A DNA stretch of 64,000 nucleotides from Cedecea lapagei (GCF_900635955.1 NZ_LR134201.1:496001-560000); one strand, 5' to 3'; shown: positions 1-8,421, counted from the first letter of the stretch. Notes: a model not told the origin generated them from the letters alone. Numbers and translations are program-made.

Positions 1-102
1 GCGTACCTTCTTCTCCACATCATCCCCGAACTCACGAATCCCTTTCGGCATTGACTCATGGACCTGACGGGCGATTTGTTCAATTTTTTTCGGGTCAATC
101 AT
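1..102 (-). CDS. ubiK: UbiK accessory factor of ubiquinone biosynthesis (partial, N-terminus)
   Basis: The reverse strand encodes 34 residues beginning MIDPKKIEQIARQVHESMPK, matching the start of E. coli UbiK (YqiC), a small coiled-coil protein that assists the aerobic ubiquinone-biosynthesis complex. The gene runs off the left edge, so only its beginning is here. I chose the ATG at 102 because GGAAA lies six bases upstream; an in-frame ATG at 114 has no ribosome site. It is divergent from ribB, as in E. coli. Confidence 0.88.
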   Translation of the reverse strand, partial: MIDPKKIEQIARQVHESMPKGIREFGDDVEKKVR

Positions 103-189
103 AGCGGTTTCCATTATCTGGCGGGTGATGAGGCTAATTGTAATGCCTGAATGCCAGGGGATAAACTGGAAATGTTGCCTGCGTAATCG

Positions 190-218
190 TTGCCCACAAA
201 AATGATTAGCGCTATAGT
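190..218 (+). promoter_or_regulatory. Predicted sigma-70 promoter of ribB
   Basis: TTGCCC (190-195) and TATAGT (213-218) are separated by 17 bases. Transcription would start about 10 bases before the riboswitch aptamer. Predicted from sequence only. Confidence 0.6.
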
Positions 219-228
219 GAACCTGCTT

Positions 229-375
229 ATTCTCAGGGCGGGGTGAAACTCCCCACCGGCGGTAAATCAGCCTGCGCTGAAAGCCCGCGAGCGCTTCAGG
301 TTTTGCCTGAAGGTCAGCAGATCCGGTGTAATTCCGGGGCCGACGGTTAAAGTCCGGATGGGAGAGAGTAACGAT
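229..375 (+). promoter_or_regulatory. FMN riboswitch (RFN element) upstream of ribB
   Basis: The leader has the conserved RFN blocks: the opening TTCTCAGGGCGGGGTGAAA, the CCCCACCGGCGGTAAAT block, the GGTCAGCAGATCCGGT segment, the CCGACGGTTAAAGTCCGGAT block and the closing GGGAGAGAGTAACG. The aptamer binds flavin mononucleotide and reduces ribB expression. It is followed by a short hairpin (about 381-396) and a T-run (404-410), the likely expression platform, before the ribB start. Confidence 0.95.
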
Positions 376-466
376 CACGTCAGGTTTCGGCCTGCCCGCG
401 TTATTTTTTTAGCTCCTAAGACTGCCCTGATTCTGGTAACCATAATTTTAATGAGGTTTTTTTACC

Positions 467-1120
467 ATGAATCAGACGCTACTTTCTGCATTTGGCACCC
501 CGACTGAGCGCGTTGAGCGTGCTCTTGATGCGCTGCGCGAAGGCCGTGGCGCCATGGTTCTCGACGACGAAAATCGTGAGAACGAAGGCGATATGATCTT
601 CCCGGCGGAAACCATGACCGTTGAGCAAATGGCGTTGACCATTCGCCACGGCAGCGGCATCGTCTGCCTGTGCCTGACCGATGAACGTCGTAAACAGCTC
701 GAGCTGCCAATGATGGTCGAGAACAACACCAGCGCTTTTGGCACCGGCTTTACCGTGACCATTGAGGCCGCGCACGGCGTAACAACCGGCGTCTCCGCTG
801 CCGACCGTCTGACTACGGTACGGGCGGCCATTGCCGACGGCGCTAAGCCGAGCGACCTGCACCGCCCAGGCCACGTGTTCCCGCTGCGCGCGCAGCCGGG
901 TGGCGTGTTAACCCGCGGCGGCCACACTGAAGCGACTATCGACCTGGTTTCGCTGGCCGGTTTCAAACCTGCGGGCGTCCTGTGTGAACTGACCAATGAC
1001 GACGGCACCATGGCGCGTGCGCCGGAGTGCATCGAGTTTGCCCGCAAACATAATATGGCCGTTGTGACCATTGAAGACCTGGTGGAATATCGCCAGGCGC
1101 AAGCGCGCAAAGCCAGCTAA
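467..1120 (+). CDS. ribB: 3,4-dihydroxy-2-butanone-4-phosphate synthase
   Basis: The 217-residue protein matches E. coli RibB over its whole length. The enzyme converts ribulose 5-phosphate to 3,4-dihydroxy-2-butanone 4-phosphate and formate, supplying the four-carbon unit of riboflavin in the cytoplasm. The acidic metal-binding segment DDENRENEGD is visible near residues 34-43, and RPGHVFPLRA and GHTEATIDL supply substrate and metal contacts. It stands alone, controlled by the FMN riboswitch before it and closed by a strong terminator. In E. coli zupT lies between this gene and ygiD; here only 167 bases separate them. Confidence 0.97.
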   Translation: MNQTLLSAFGTPTERVERALDALREGRGAMVLDDENRENEGDMIFPAETMTVEQMALTIRHGSGIVCLCLTDERRKQLELPMMVENNTSAFGTGFTVTIEAAHGVTTGVSAADRLTTVRAAIADGAKPSDLHRPGHVFPLRAQPGGVLTRGGHTEATIDLVSLAGFKPAGVLCELTNDDGTMARAPECIEFARKHNMAVVTIEDLVEYRQAQARKAS

Positions 1121-1126
1121 AAAAAT

Positions 1127-1154
1127 AAAGCCCGGTCAGCGCGATCGGGCTTTG
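1127..1154 (+). terminator. Rho-independent terminator of ribB
   Basis: AAAGCCCGGT and the complementary ATCGGGCTTT form a GC-rich hairpin directly after the ribB stop; A and T runs on both sides could make it work in both directions. Confidence 0.8.
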
Positions 1155-1287
1155 CTTTACACCCCGCCCCACCTTTTTTCGCCTGTTCAAAATTTCTGAT
1201 GATCATCATCATGCTTATCTGAGTTCTTCCCCTAAAAATTGGGCGTAATCTGTGTTCATTAAAGCTTAGCCATTTAAGGACACCCTC

Positions 1288-2076
1288 ATGACAACTCAAC
1301 GTATGCCCGCGCTGTTCCTGGGTCACGGTAGCCCGATGAACGTGCTGGAAGATAACCGCTATACCCGTGCATGGGCGCAGCTTGGCGAAACGCTGCCGCG
1401 GCCAAAAGCAATTGTGGTGGTGTCTGCCCATTGGTTCACTCGGGGTACGGGCGTGACGGCGATGGAAGCCCCAAAGACCATTCATGACTTTGGTGGATTC
1501 CCGCAGGCGCTGTATGACACGCATTATCCGGCTCCCGGTTCGCCCGAGCTGGCGCAGCAGCTGGTCGATCTTCTGGCTCCGGTACCGGTTGCGCTGGATA
1601 AAGAAGCCTGGGGCTTTGACCACGGCTCGTGGGGCGTACTCATCAAGATGTACCCGGAGGCGGATATCCCGATGGTGCAGTTGAGTATCGACAGTACCAA
1701 ACCGGCGGCCTGGCACTTGGAGATGGGGCGAAAACTGGCCGCGCTTCGTGACCAGGGCATCATGCTGGTGGCGAGCGGCAACGTGGTGCATAACCTGCGT
1801 ACCGCACGCTGGCACGGCGAAAATACGCCGTACCCGTGGGCCGAGTCGTTTAACGAGTACGTAAAAGCTAACCTGACCTGGCAGGGCCCTGCGGAGCAGC
1901 ACCCGCTGGTGAACTATCTCGATCACGAAGGCGGTTCGCTGTCGAACCCGACGGCGGAACACTTCCTGCCGCTGCTTTATGTTCTGGGATCGTGGGACGG
2001 TAAAGAGCCGGTGACCATTGCGGTGGACGGGATCGAGATGGGATCGCTGAGCATGCTGTCCGTCGTGGTGGGATAA
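1288..2076 (+). CDS. ygiD: 4,5-DOPA-type extradiol dioxygenase
   Basis: The 262-residue protein matches E. coli YgiD, a class III extradiol ring-cleaving dioxygenase able to open L-DOPA to 4,5-seco-DOPA. Its physiological substrate in enteric bacteria is uncertain. The motif FLGHGSPM near the N-terminus and SAHWFT at about residues 46-51 carry metal-binding histidines, and GFDHGSWG and ASGNVVHNLR are further conserved family blocks. Length is normal. It is a single gene, convergent with ygiC and sharing a terminator with it. Confidence 0.93.
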   Translation: MTTQRMPALFLGHGSPMNVLEDNRYTRAWAQLGETLPRPKAIVVVSAHWFTRGTGVTAMEAPKTIHDFGGFPQALYDTHYPAPGSPELAQQLVDLLAPVPVALDKEAWGFDHGSWGVLIKMYPEADIPMVQLSIDSTKPAAWHLEMGRKLAALRDQGIMLVASGNVVHNLRTARWHGENTPYPWAESFNEYVKANLTWQGPAEQHPLVNYLDHEGGSLSNPTAEHFLPLLYVLGSWDGKEPVTIAVDGIEMGSLSMLSVVVG

Positions 2077-2080
2077 ATAA

Positions 2081-2106
2081 GAAAGCGCCCATCGGGCGCC
2101 TTCTTA
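2081..2106. terminator. Bidirectional terminator between ygiD and ygiC
   Basis: GAAAGCGCCC and GGGCGCCTTC pair around ATC between the convergent stops of ygiD and ygiC. Confidence 0.7.
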
Positions 2107-2110
2107 ATGC

Positions 2111-3271
2111 TTATTCAACGAAAATGTGCGGGTAGAAGCGGGAAAGATCCTGAGTAATAAGCTCGCGATCTTCACGAATGCCGATCCCGGCAGGTTGATC
2201 GTTGATAAGCCAGCTGCCAATCAGCGTATAGCTGTCGCCGAATTTAGGCAGCTGCCAGAACTGCTGGACGATCATGCCTTCTTCGCCGTAGGGGCCGTCA
2301 ACGCGCGCGATCTCCTGACCATTCTCAATGATTTTCACATTGGCGCCTTCGCGGGAGAAGATAGGCTTCACGACGTATTTTTCCATCGGCGGGAAGTTGT
2401 CTTCGGCGAAATAAGCCGGCAGAAGGTTAGGGTGATCCGGGAACATCTCCCACAGCAGCGGCAGCAGGGCCTTGTTGGAAATAATGCTCTTCCACGCCGG
2501 TTCCAGCCAGCGTACGCCCGCGTCCTCCAGCTTGGTGGAGAACATTTCGCGCAGCATATGCTCCCAGGGATAGAGCTTGAACAGGTTGCTGATAACCTGA
2601 TCCTGCAGATCGGTAAACTGCCCTTTCTCGCCAAGACCAATCTCCTCAATAAAGAGGAATTCGCTGGCGACGTCTGATTCTGCTGCGCAGTCCTGCAGAT
2701 ATTGAACCGTTCCGCGGTCCTCCACCGTATCCTGACAGCAGGCGAAATGCAGCAGGTTAAAGCCGTGCTGCTGTTTTAGCTCGGCAAAGCGCTCAATGAG
2801 CTTTTCCTGCAGGCTGTTGAACTGATCGGCACCTTCAGGCAGCTTGCCTGCAGCAATCTGATCCTCAAGCCAAATCCACTGGAAGAAGGCGGCTTCGTAC
2901 AGCGAGGTTGGCGTGTCGGCATTGTTTTCCAGCAGCTTAGGCTCACCCACGCCGTCCCATGCCAGGTCCAGGCGTGAGTAAAGCGACGGCTGCCGGGTGT
3001 GCCAGGACTGACGCACGAACTCCCAGGTGTGCTTCGGAATGCGGAAGCGGGCCATCAGCTCATCGCTGGCGACCACCTTTTCCACGACCTGCAGACACAT
3101 CTGATGAAGCTCGGCGGTCACCTCTTCCAGGCGTTCAACCTGCGCCAGCGTTAGCCTGTAATAGGCATCTTCGCACCAGTACGGCTCGCCGTACATTGTG
3201 TGGAAGTTAAAGCCGTATTCGGTGGCTTTTTCACGCCAGTCCGGACGCTCGACAATAGAAACTCTTTCCAT
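2111..3271 (-). CDS. ygiC: Glutathionylspermidine synthase-like ATP-grasp protein YgiC
   Basis: The 386-residue product has the same length as E. coli YgiC and belongs to the glutathionylspermidine synthase pre-ATP-grasp/ATP-grasp family; its own reaction is not established. Family features seen include LLENNADTPTSLYEA near residues 133-147, and KYVVKPIFSREGANVK plus DGPYGEEGMIVQQFW in the C-terminal ATP-grasp part. It is the last gene of tolC-ygiB-ygiC and begins six bases after ygiB ends. E. coli carries the related pair yjfM-yjfC, supporting a functional link between YgiB-type and YgiC-type proteins. Confidence 0.93.
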   Translation of the reverse strand: MERVSIVERPDWREKATEYGFNFHTMYGEPYWCEDAYYRLTLAQVERLEEVTAELHQMCLQVVEKVVASDELMARFRIPKHTWEFVRQSWHTRQPSLYSRLDLAWDGVGEPKLLENNADTPTSLYEAAFFQWIWLEDQIAAGKLPEGADQFNSLQEKLIERFAELKQQHGFNLLHFACCQDTVEDRGTVQYLQDCAAESDVASEFLFIEEIGLGEKGQFTDLQDQVISNLFKLYPWEHMLREMFSTKLEDAGVRWLEPAWKSIISNKALLPLLWEMFPDHPNLLPAYFAEDNFPPMEKYVVKPIFSREGANVKIIENGQEIARVDGPYGEEGMIVQQFWQLPKFGDSYTLIGSWLINDQPAGIGIREDRELITQDLSRFYPHIFVE

Positions 3272-3277
3272 AATGTA

Positions 3278-3952
3278 TCAACCGCCCATCGAACGGCTGG
3301 TGCCGGAGGCGCTGCTGCGCTGCATGGAAGACTGTTTGGCTACCGACTCACCAAAGCCGCCGCGAGTCACCGTAGAGGTCGTTGCTGGTTTCGGCGCCAT
3401 GGCGCTTTTCGGCACGGTGGTCGTACGACCCGGCGTGGCCGCGCCGTAGCTCTTACCGCTGGCATCGGCGTATTTGCCGTAGGCCGGGCTGGCCGGATTT
3501 TTTGAGGTGAACAGCGGCTGCTGAGCAAAGCCCGCGCCGCCGCCCATCAGGCGGCCCATCATGTAGCCCGCCATCAGCGGCATCCAGAAGCTACCGCTTT
3601 GCTGTGGTTGAGCCTGAGCCTGGCTTTCACCGGCAAGGCTTGCCTGAGCCGGAGCCTGCTGGCACTGGCCTTCGCCAAACTCGGCCACGCAGGCTTCGCG
3701 CGAAGCATATTTGGGTGCGGTGCGCTCGGCTTCTTTCAGCGCGTTGTTGTAGGCGGTGGTGCATTCCGCGCTTTTGCTCGGGTTTGCCTGCGAGCAGTCA
3801 TCCGCGTTTTGGTACATTGAGACGGTTTCGTCGTTTTGTTCACAGCCGGCGAGCATAAAGACGGCGGTGACGGCCAACGCCACCGGCGTTAAATGGCGAG
3901 CGTTCCAGCTTTTGCGGAACGATGAATGATTTATATTTTTTGTCCGTTTCAT
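3278..3952 (-). CDS. ygiB: DUF1190 lipoprotein-like protein YgiB
   Basis: The product is 224 residues and matches E. coli YgiB throughout. I start at the ATG at 3952 (MKRTKNINH); the open frame continues upstream but that part has no homology. A hydrophobic segment ending in MLAGCEQ near residues 27-38 resembles a lipobox, so the protein is probably envelope-anchored. The body is rich in Gln, Ser and Ala, contains GYMMGRLMGGGAG and ends in a low-complexity Thr/Ser tail. Function is unknown. It lies between tolC and ygiC and probably depends on read-through of the tolC terminator. Confidence 0.92.
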   Translation of the reverse strand: MKRTKNINHSSFRKSWNARHLTPVALAVTAVFMLAGCEQNDETVSMYQNADDCSQANPSKSAECTTAYNNALKEAERTAPKYASREACVAEFGEGQCQQAPAQASLAGESQAQAQPQQSGSFWMPLMAGYMMGRLMGGGAGFAQQPLFTSKNPASPAYGKYADASGKSYGAATPGRTTTVPKSAMAPKPATTSTVTRGGFGESVAKQSSMQRSSASGTSRSMGG

Positions 3953-4072
3953 GTAATCAGTCCTGAGCCCAGTAGGTTTGGTGCTAAGGATAGGGGATGA
4001 GCGGTTGAAAATGAAGCGATGTCGGCCAGTTGGCAGGGGATCTTTACGTTGCCTTACGTTCAAATGTGAGAT

Positions 4073-4105
4073 GAAAAAAAAGAGGCGTGAAAACACGCCC
4101 CTCTC
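4073..4105 (-). terminator. Terminator downstream of tolC
   Basis: On the reverse strand AGAGGGGCGTG and CACGCCTCT form a hairpin followed by eight T residues. It lies between tolC and ygiB, so it likely sets tolC expression above that of ygiB and ygiC. Confidence 0.8.
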
Positions 4106-4121
4106 TTCGGTATTCCGGCGG

Positions 4122-5606
4122 TTAATTCGCGAATGGGTTCGCTTTTTTACCGCTGGTGGCCGCTGCCGGAGCCGCATGCACCGGTTTAGCGGAGGCTGTG
4201 GCAGGCGTTGTATTATAACCGTCTGCGCGCGCGTCCTGATCCGGCGTTTCTGGCGCAACGCTGTCGGCTGAAGTTGAAACTGGTTTACCGAGGGTGCTAT
4301 TCAGAATCTGCAGATCCTGCTCGTTTAACGTCCCCAGCGCTGATTTGATGTTCAGCTGGTTGATCAGGTAGTTATAACGCGCGCTGGAGAGCTGCTGCTT
4401 GGCGTTATACAGCGTGGTGGTGGCATCCAGGACATCAACGATGGTACGGGTCCCGACGGAGTAGCCGGCTTCCATGGCATCCAGAGAGCTTTGCGCAGAC
4501 ACAACGGCCTGTTTGTAGGCGTTGATGGTGCTGATGGACGCATTCACGTTGTTGAAGGAAGAGCGTACGGTCTGCACAACGCTGCGATGCGCGCTTTCCA
4601 GCTGCTCGCTGGCGCCCACAAAGTTGTACTGAGCTTGTTTAACCTGTGAGTTCACCTGGCCGCCCTGGTACAGCGGCAGGGAGAAGCTCAGGCCAACCTG
4701 GTTCTGGCCCTTGTAGCTGTTGCCGTATTGCGGATTATCGCTGGTTTTCGACCCGTTGAAGTTGGTATTAGATACGCCGCTGGAGGCGTTCAGGCTCAGG
4801 GTCGGCAGGTGACCATCTTCTGCCAGACGGATCTGCTCGCGGGCCAGATCCTGGCTCAGGCGGGCCTGCAGCAGGCTCAGGTTACGCTTTTCAGCCTCTT
4901 TCAGCAGGCTGTTGACCGCATCGGGTTTGGTGGTTTTGAAGCCATCAACGTTCAGAGAAGCCAGATTCAGATAGTCGTTACCGGTCACCTGACGCAGCGA
5001 CTCAACCGCGTTATCCAGGTTATTTCGGGCGGTGACTTCGTTTGCCAGCACGGTGTCGTACTGGGCACGGGCGTTCTGTACGTCGGTAATAGCGACCAGG
5101 CCTACGTTAAAACGCTGAGTAGTTTGATCCAACTGGCGGTAGATGGCCTGTTTCTGCGCTTCGGTGTAGGAGAGTGCGTCAATTGCGCTCAACACGTTAA
5201 AATAGGCCGTCGCGGTGTTCAGGATCAGCGCCTGCTGATCGGTCTGGAAAGTGACGTCCTGAATACCTGCCGTTTTTTCCTGCAGGCTAAGCGCACGCCA
5301 TTTCGACATATCGAAGATAGTTTGCGTCAGCTGTAAGGTGGCGCTGGTCGCATTGGAATTCACCCCATGCTGATCGCGAAAACCACTGCCGTAGGTGTAA
5401 TCTGCGCCGAGGCCCAGCTGCGGCAGTAAAGGACTGCGTGCTTCATTAATTTTTTCGAATGCGGCGTCACGGTCAGCAGCGGATTTACGCAGGTCCGGGT
5501 TGCTGGTGCGGGCCTGTTGATAAACCTGCAGCAGATTTTCTGCCTGGCTCATGGCGCTGAAACCTGCCAGGCTCAGACCGATAAGAATGGGGAGCAGTTT
5601 CTTCAT
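4122..5606 (-). CDS. tolC: Outer-membrane efflux channel TolC
   Basis: The 494-residue protein matches E. coli TolC (493). Residues 1-22 (MKKLLPILIGLSLAGFSAMSQA) form a Sec signal peptide, followed by the two internally repeated halves of the trimeric alpha/beta-barrel. I chose the ATG at 5606 because AAGGA lies six bases upstream; an in-frame ATG two codons earlier would sit on that site. TolC is the outer-membrane duct for AcrAB-type pumps and type I secretion. It is the natural partner for the CvaA/CvaB-like exporter at 11.6-14.9 kb. The C-terminal tail is Ala/Thr/Pro-rich. Confidence 0.97.
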   Translation of the reverse strand: MKKLLPILIGLSLAGFSAMSQAENLLQVYQQARTSNPDLRKSAADRDAAFEKINEARSPLLPQLGLGADYTYGSGFRDQHGVNSNATSATLQLTQTIFDMSKWRALSLQEKTAGIQDVTFQTDQQALILNTATAYFNVLSAIDALSYTEAQKQAIYRQLDQTTQRFNVGLVAITDVQNARAQYDTVLANEVTARNNLDNAVESLRQVTGNDYLNLASLNVDGFKTTKPDAVNSLLKEAEKRNLSLLQARLSQDLAREQIRLAEDGHLPTLSLNASSGVSNTNFNGSKTSDNPQYGNSYKGQNQVGLSFSLPLYQGGQVNSQVKQAQYNFVGASEQLESAHRSVVQTVRSSFNNVNASISTINAYKQAVVSAQSSLDAMEAGYSVGTRTIVDVLDATTTLYNAKQQLSSARYNYLINQLNIKSALGTLNEQDLQILNSTLGKPVSTSADSVAPETPDQDARADGYNTTPATASAKPVHAAPAAATSGKKANPFAN

Positions 5607-5698
5607 TTGCATTCCTTGTTGTGAAGCAGAATTATTTTGTTTAACGCTGACAGGAGTCAAAAATGATGGCCAATTCTACAGATTCCGCCAGCCGGGCA

Positions 5699-5717
5699 GG
5701 TTGGCGTAAAGTGCCAT
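5699..5717 (-). promoter_or_regulatory. Mar/Sox/Rob box upstream of tolC
   Basis: The reverse strand reads ATGGCACTTTACGCCAACC, matching the MarA/SoxS/Rob consensus AYNGCACNNWNNRYYAAAY with one mismatch. It lies about 95 bases before the tolC start, where E. coli has its marbox. Confidence 0.75.
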
Positions 5718-5818
5718 CTACCTTAATTTTCACCAATCTACCACATCAAAATTGAAAGGGCAGGTATGAGGGGTTGAAATCCCCCCGCCAGCGCCCATTT
5801 GTCATCAGGACATCATCT

Positions 5819-6451
5819 ATGAAAAAGGCAGCAAAGCAAGTGGCTACTTTCGCCAAAAAGGATGTAGAAATTATTGCACGTGAAACGCTTTATCGCGGCT
5901 TTTTTTCGCTTGAGCTTTATCGCTTTCGCCATCGGCTCTTCAACGGTGAAATGAGCGGCGAGGTGAAGCGAGAAATTTTTGAGCGCGGTCATGCTGCGGT
6001 GCTGCTACCCTATGACCCTGTGCGCGATGAAGTGGTGCTGGTCGAGCAGATTCGCATCGCCGCCCTGGACAGCAGTGAAACGCCATGGCTGCTGGAAATG
6101 GTCGCCGGCATGATTGAAGAGGGCGAGAGTGTAGAAGATGTTGCGCGTCGTGAAGCGGTAGAGGAAGCAGGTCTTGTTGTTGGCCGCACCAGGCCGGTGC
6201 TGAGCTATTTAGCTAGCCCCGGCGGCACCAGCGAAAGACTGTCTATCCTGGTCGGCGAAGTGGACGCCACCCAGGCCAGGGGGATTCATGGTCTGGAGGA
6301 AGAAAACGAAGATATTCGTGTTCATGTGGTCAGCCGGGAGCAGGCTTACCAGTATGTAGAAGAGGGGAGCATCGACAACGCAGCGTCGGTCATCGCTTTG
6401 CAATGGCTGCAGCTGCATTATGAGCAATTGAGAAGAGAGTGGAATGATTAA
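5819..6451 (+). CDS. nudF: ADP-ribose diphosphatase (Nudix)
   Basis: The 210-residue Nudix hydrolase matches E. coli NudF (209), which cleaves ADP-ribose to AMP and ribose 5-phosphate. The Nudix box G-x5-E-x7-REAVEEAG is intact from about residue 97 (GMIEEGESVEDVARREAVEE). I start at the ATG at 5819, where alignment to NudF begins and AGGA lies upstream; an in-frame TTG at 5774 would add an unconserved extension. The N-terminal ten residues differ from E. coli. It leads the operon nudF-yqiB-cpdA-yqiA-parE and is divergent from tolC. Confidence 0.95.
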   Translation: MKKAAKQVATFAKKDVEIIARETLYRGFFSLELYRFRHRLFNGEMSGEVKREIFERGHAAVLLPYDPVRDEVVLVEQIRIAALDSSETPWLLEMVAGMIEEGESVEDVARREAVEEAGLVVGRTRPVLSYLASPGGTSERLSILVGEVDATQARGIHGLEEENEDIRVHVVSREQAYQYVEEGSIDNAASVIALQWLQLHYEQLRREWND

Positions 6452-6453
6452 TG

Positions 6454-6879
6454 ATGAAGCGCTATACCCCTGACTTCCCGGAAATGATGCGTTTATGCGA
6501 GACCAACTTCGCCCAACTGCGCCGCCTGTTGCCGCAAAATGACGCGGCGGGTGAAACGGTAACGTATCAGGTGAATAGCGCCAGATATCGCTTAACCATA
6601 TCGGAATCAACGCGTTACACAACCCTTGTGGCGATCGAACAAACGCATCCTACGGTAAGCTACTGGAGCCTGCCTTCTATGTCGGTCAGGCTGTATCACG
6701 ATGCGATGGTGGCGGAAGTGTGTTCAAGCCAGCAGATCTTTCGCTTTAAAGCACGTTATGATTACCCGAATAAAAAGTTGCATCAGCGCGACGAAAAGCA
6801 TCAAATTAACCAGTTTCTTGCTGATTGGCTGCGCTACTGCTTAGCGCACGGAGCAATGGCGATTCCGGTTTATAACTAG
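6454..6879 (+). CDS. yqiB: DUF1249 protein YqiB
   Basis: The product is about 141 residues and matches E. coli YqiB (140), a conserved cytoplasmic DUF1249 protein of unknown function. Segments such as SYWSLPSMSVRLYHDAM and KARYDYPNKKLHQRDEKHQI are nearly invariant. Two adjacent ATG codons (6451, 6454) follow nudF; the first overlaps its stop, and I use the second, which matches the E. coli MKRYTPDF start. Translational coupling to nudF is likely. Confidence 0.92.
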   Translation: MKRYTPDFPEMMRLCETNFAQLRRLLPQNDAAGETVTYQVNSARYRLTISESTRYTTLVAIEQTHPTVSYWSLPSMSVRLYHDAMVAEVCSSQQIFRFKARYDYPNKKLHQRDEKHQINQFLADWLRYCLAHGAMAIPVYN

Positions 6880-7018
6880 CTTTGGGACCAGGACGGCTAA
6901 CGGCACAACGCCCTGAATAATGGATGGTATTGATACCCTGACTCATCCGAGTGGCAGCCCAACCAGCGGTAGCTAAAGTGGGGTGAGGAGTAAGCGTGCG
7001 GAAACCTAAGGACACCAT
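6880..7018 (+). other. 139-base spacer between yqiB and cpdA
   Basis: No coding frame is visible. The other neighbouring genes up to yqiA abut or overlap by a few bases, so this gap is unusual. Short self-complementary stretches are visible, for example GGTAT/ATACC around 6927-6938, and the part just before cpdA is G-rich. It could hold an internal promoter or a small structured RNA; I recognise no family. Confidence 0.4.
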
Positions 7019-7846
7019 TTGGAAAGCCTGTTAACCCTTCCTGTGGCCGATGGGGGCCGAATCAGGATATTGCAAATTACCGATACCCATCTGTTCGCGG
7101 GAAAGAACGAAACGCTGCTCGGTATTAATACCTGGAAGAGCTATCAGGCGGTATTAGCCGCCATTCGCGCCGAACAGCGTAGCTGTGACTTACTGGTTGC
7201 TACCGGGGATTTGGCTCAGGATCATAGCGTGGAGGCTTATCAGCACTTTGCTGAAGGCATCTCCAGCTTTTCTGCGCCTTGTGTCTGGTTGCCCGGCAAC
7301 CATGATTTTCAGCCGGCAATGTTCAGCGCCCTTCAGGAAGCGGGTATCTCTCCGGCAAAGCGAGTTTACCTGGGGGAACGCTGGCAGGTTCTGCTGCTGG
7401 ACAGCCAGGTCTTCGGTGTGCCTCACGGTGAGCTGAGCGACTACCAGCTCGAATGGCTCGAGCGTCAGCTGGCCGCCGCCCCGGAACGCCATACCTTACT
7501 CCTGCTTCACCATCATCCTCTGCCTGCCGGCTGCAGCTGGCTGGATCAGCATAGCCTGCGTAATGCTGCCGCACTGGATGCGGTGCTGAAACCGTGGCCG
7601 CAGGTGAAAACGCTGCTCTGCGGCCATATTCATCAGGAGCTGGATCTTGACTGGAACGGCCGCAGGATGCTGGCGACGCCTTCAACGTGCGTTCAGTTCA
7701 AACCGCACTGCGCTAACTTTACGCTCGACACTATTGAGCCCGGCTGGCGCTGGCTGGATCTGTTTCCTGACGGCAGCCTGACCACCGAAGTTTGCCGGCT
7801 ACAAAGCGGTAAATTCAGCCCCGATACGGCTTCTGAGGGTTATTGA
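7019..7846 (+). CDS. cpdA: 3',5'-cyclic-AMP phosphodiesterase
   Basis: The 275-residue protein equals E. coli CpdA in length. It hydrolyses cAMP to 5'-AMP and so lowers CRP signalling. Metallophosphoesterase motifs are intact: ITDTHLF near residues 20-26, GDLAQD, PGNHDF near 93-98, and LLCGHIHQELDLDW near 200. The start is TTG at 7019, giving MESLLTLP as in E. coli. Its stop overlaps the yqiA start (TGATG). Confidence 0.96.
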   Translation: MESLLTLPVADGGRIRILQITDTHLFAGKNETLLGINTWKSYQAVLAAIRAEQRSCDLLVATGDLAQDHSVEAYQHFAEGISSFSAPCVWLPGNHDFQPAMFSALQEAGISPAKRVYLGERWQVLLLDSQVFGVPHGELSDYQLEWLERQLAAAPERHTLLLLHHHPLPAGCSWLDQHSLRNAAALDAVLKPWPQVKTLLCGHIHQELDLDWNGRRMLATPSTCVQFKPHCANFTLDTIEPGWRWLDLFPDGSLTTEVCRLQSGKFSPDTASEGY

Positions 7847-8421
7847 TGCCGGCATTACTCTATCTGCACGGGTTTAACAGCTCCCCGGCTTCCGCGAAGG
7901 CCACCGGCTTTAAGGCGTGGCTGGCGCAGCAGCATCCGGAGATCGACATGATTGTGCCGCAGCTGCCGCCGTATCCGGCAGAGGCCTCCGAGCTGCTGGA
8001 GTCGCTGGTGCTTGAGCGCGGCGGCGAGCCGCTGGGTATCGTCGGCTCTTCTTTGGGCGGGTATTACGCGACCTGGCTTTCGCAGTGCTTCACGCTGCCT
8101 GCGGTGGTGGTCAACCCAGCCGTTCGCCCCTTTGAGCTGCTGGTGGATTACCTCGGCAAGAACGAGAACCCCTACACCGGGCAGCAATATGTGCTAGAGT
8201 CACGCCATATTTACGATCTGAAAGTCATGCAAATTGACCCGCTGGAAGCGCCAGACCTGATTTGGCTGCTGCAACAAACGGGCGATGAGGTGCTTGATTA
8301 CCGCCAGGCCGTAGCCTACTACGCGCTCTGCCGCCAGACGGTGGTACCCGGCGGCAATCACGCCTTTACCGGCTTCGAAGATTATTTCACACAGATTGTC
8401 GACTTCCTCGGCTTACGCTGA
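7846..8421 (+). CDS. yqiA: Alpha/beta-hydrolase esterase YqiA
   Basis: The 191-residue protein matches E. coli YqiA (193), a small esterase active on short-chain and palmitoyl-CoA-like esters in vitro. The oxyanion segment LYLHGFNSSP is at residues 5-14, the nucleophile elbow GSSLGG near 68-73, and conserved Asp and His are in QTGDEVLDY and GGNHAFTGFEDY near the C-terminus. The ATG overlaps the cpdA stop, so the genes are translationally coupled; parE follows after 45 bases. Confidence 0.94.
   Translation: MPALLYLHGFNSSPASAKATGFKAWLAQQHPEIDMIVPQLPPYPAEASELLESLVLERGGEPLGIVGSSLGGYYATWLSQCFTLPAVVVNPAVRPFELLVDYLGKNENPYTGQQYVLESRHIYDLKVMQIDPLEAPDLIWLLQQTGDEVLDYRQAVAYYALCRQTVVPGGNHAFTGFEDYFTQIVDFLGLR

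Noticed and set aside
1117..1962. Long reverse-strand frame (281 codons) opposite ygiD
   Set aside because: Basic, His/Arg-rich translation typical of an antisense shadow; ygiD on the other strand is clearly conserved.
3953..4258. Upstream extension of ygiB by 102 codons
   Set aside because: No homology to YgiB and it overlaps the tolC terminator; the ATG at 3952 matches the E. coli start.
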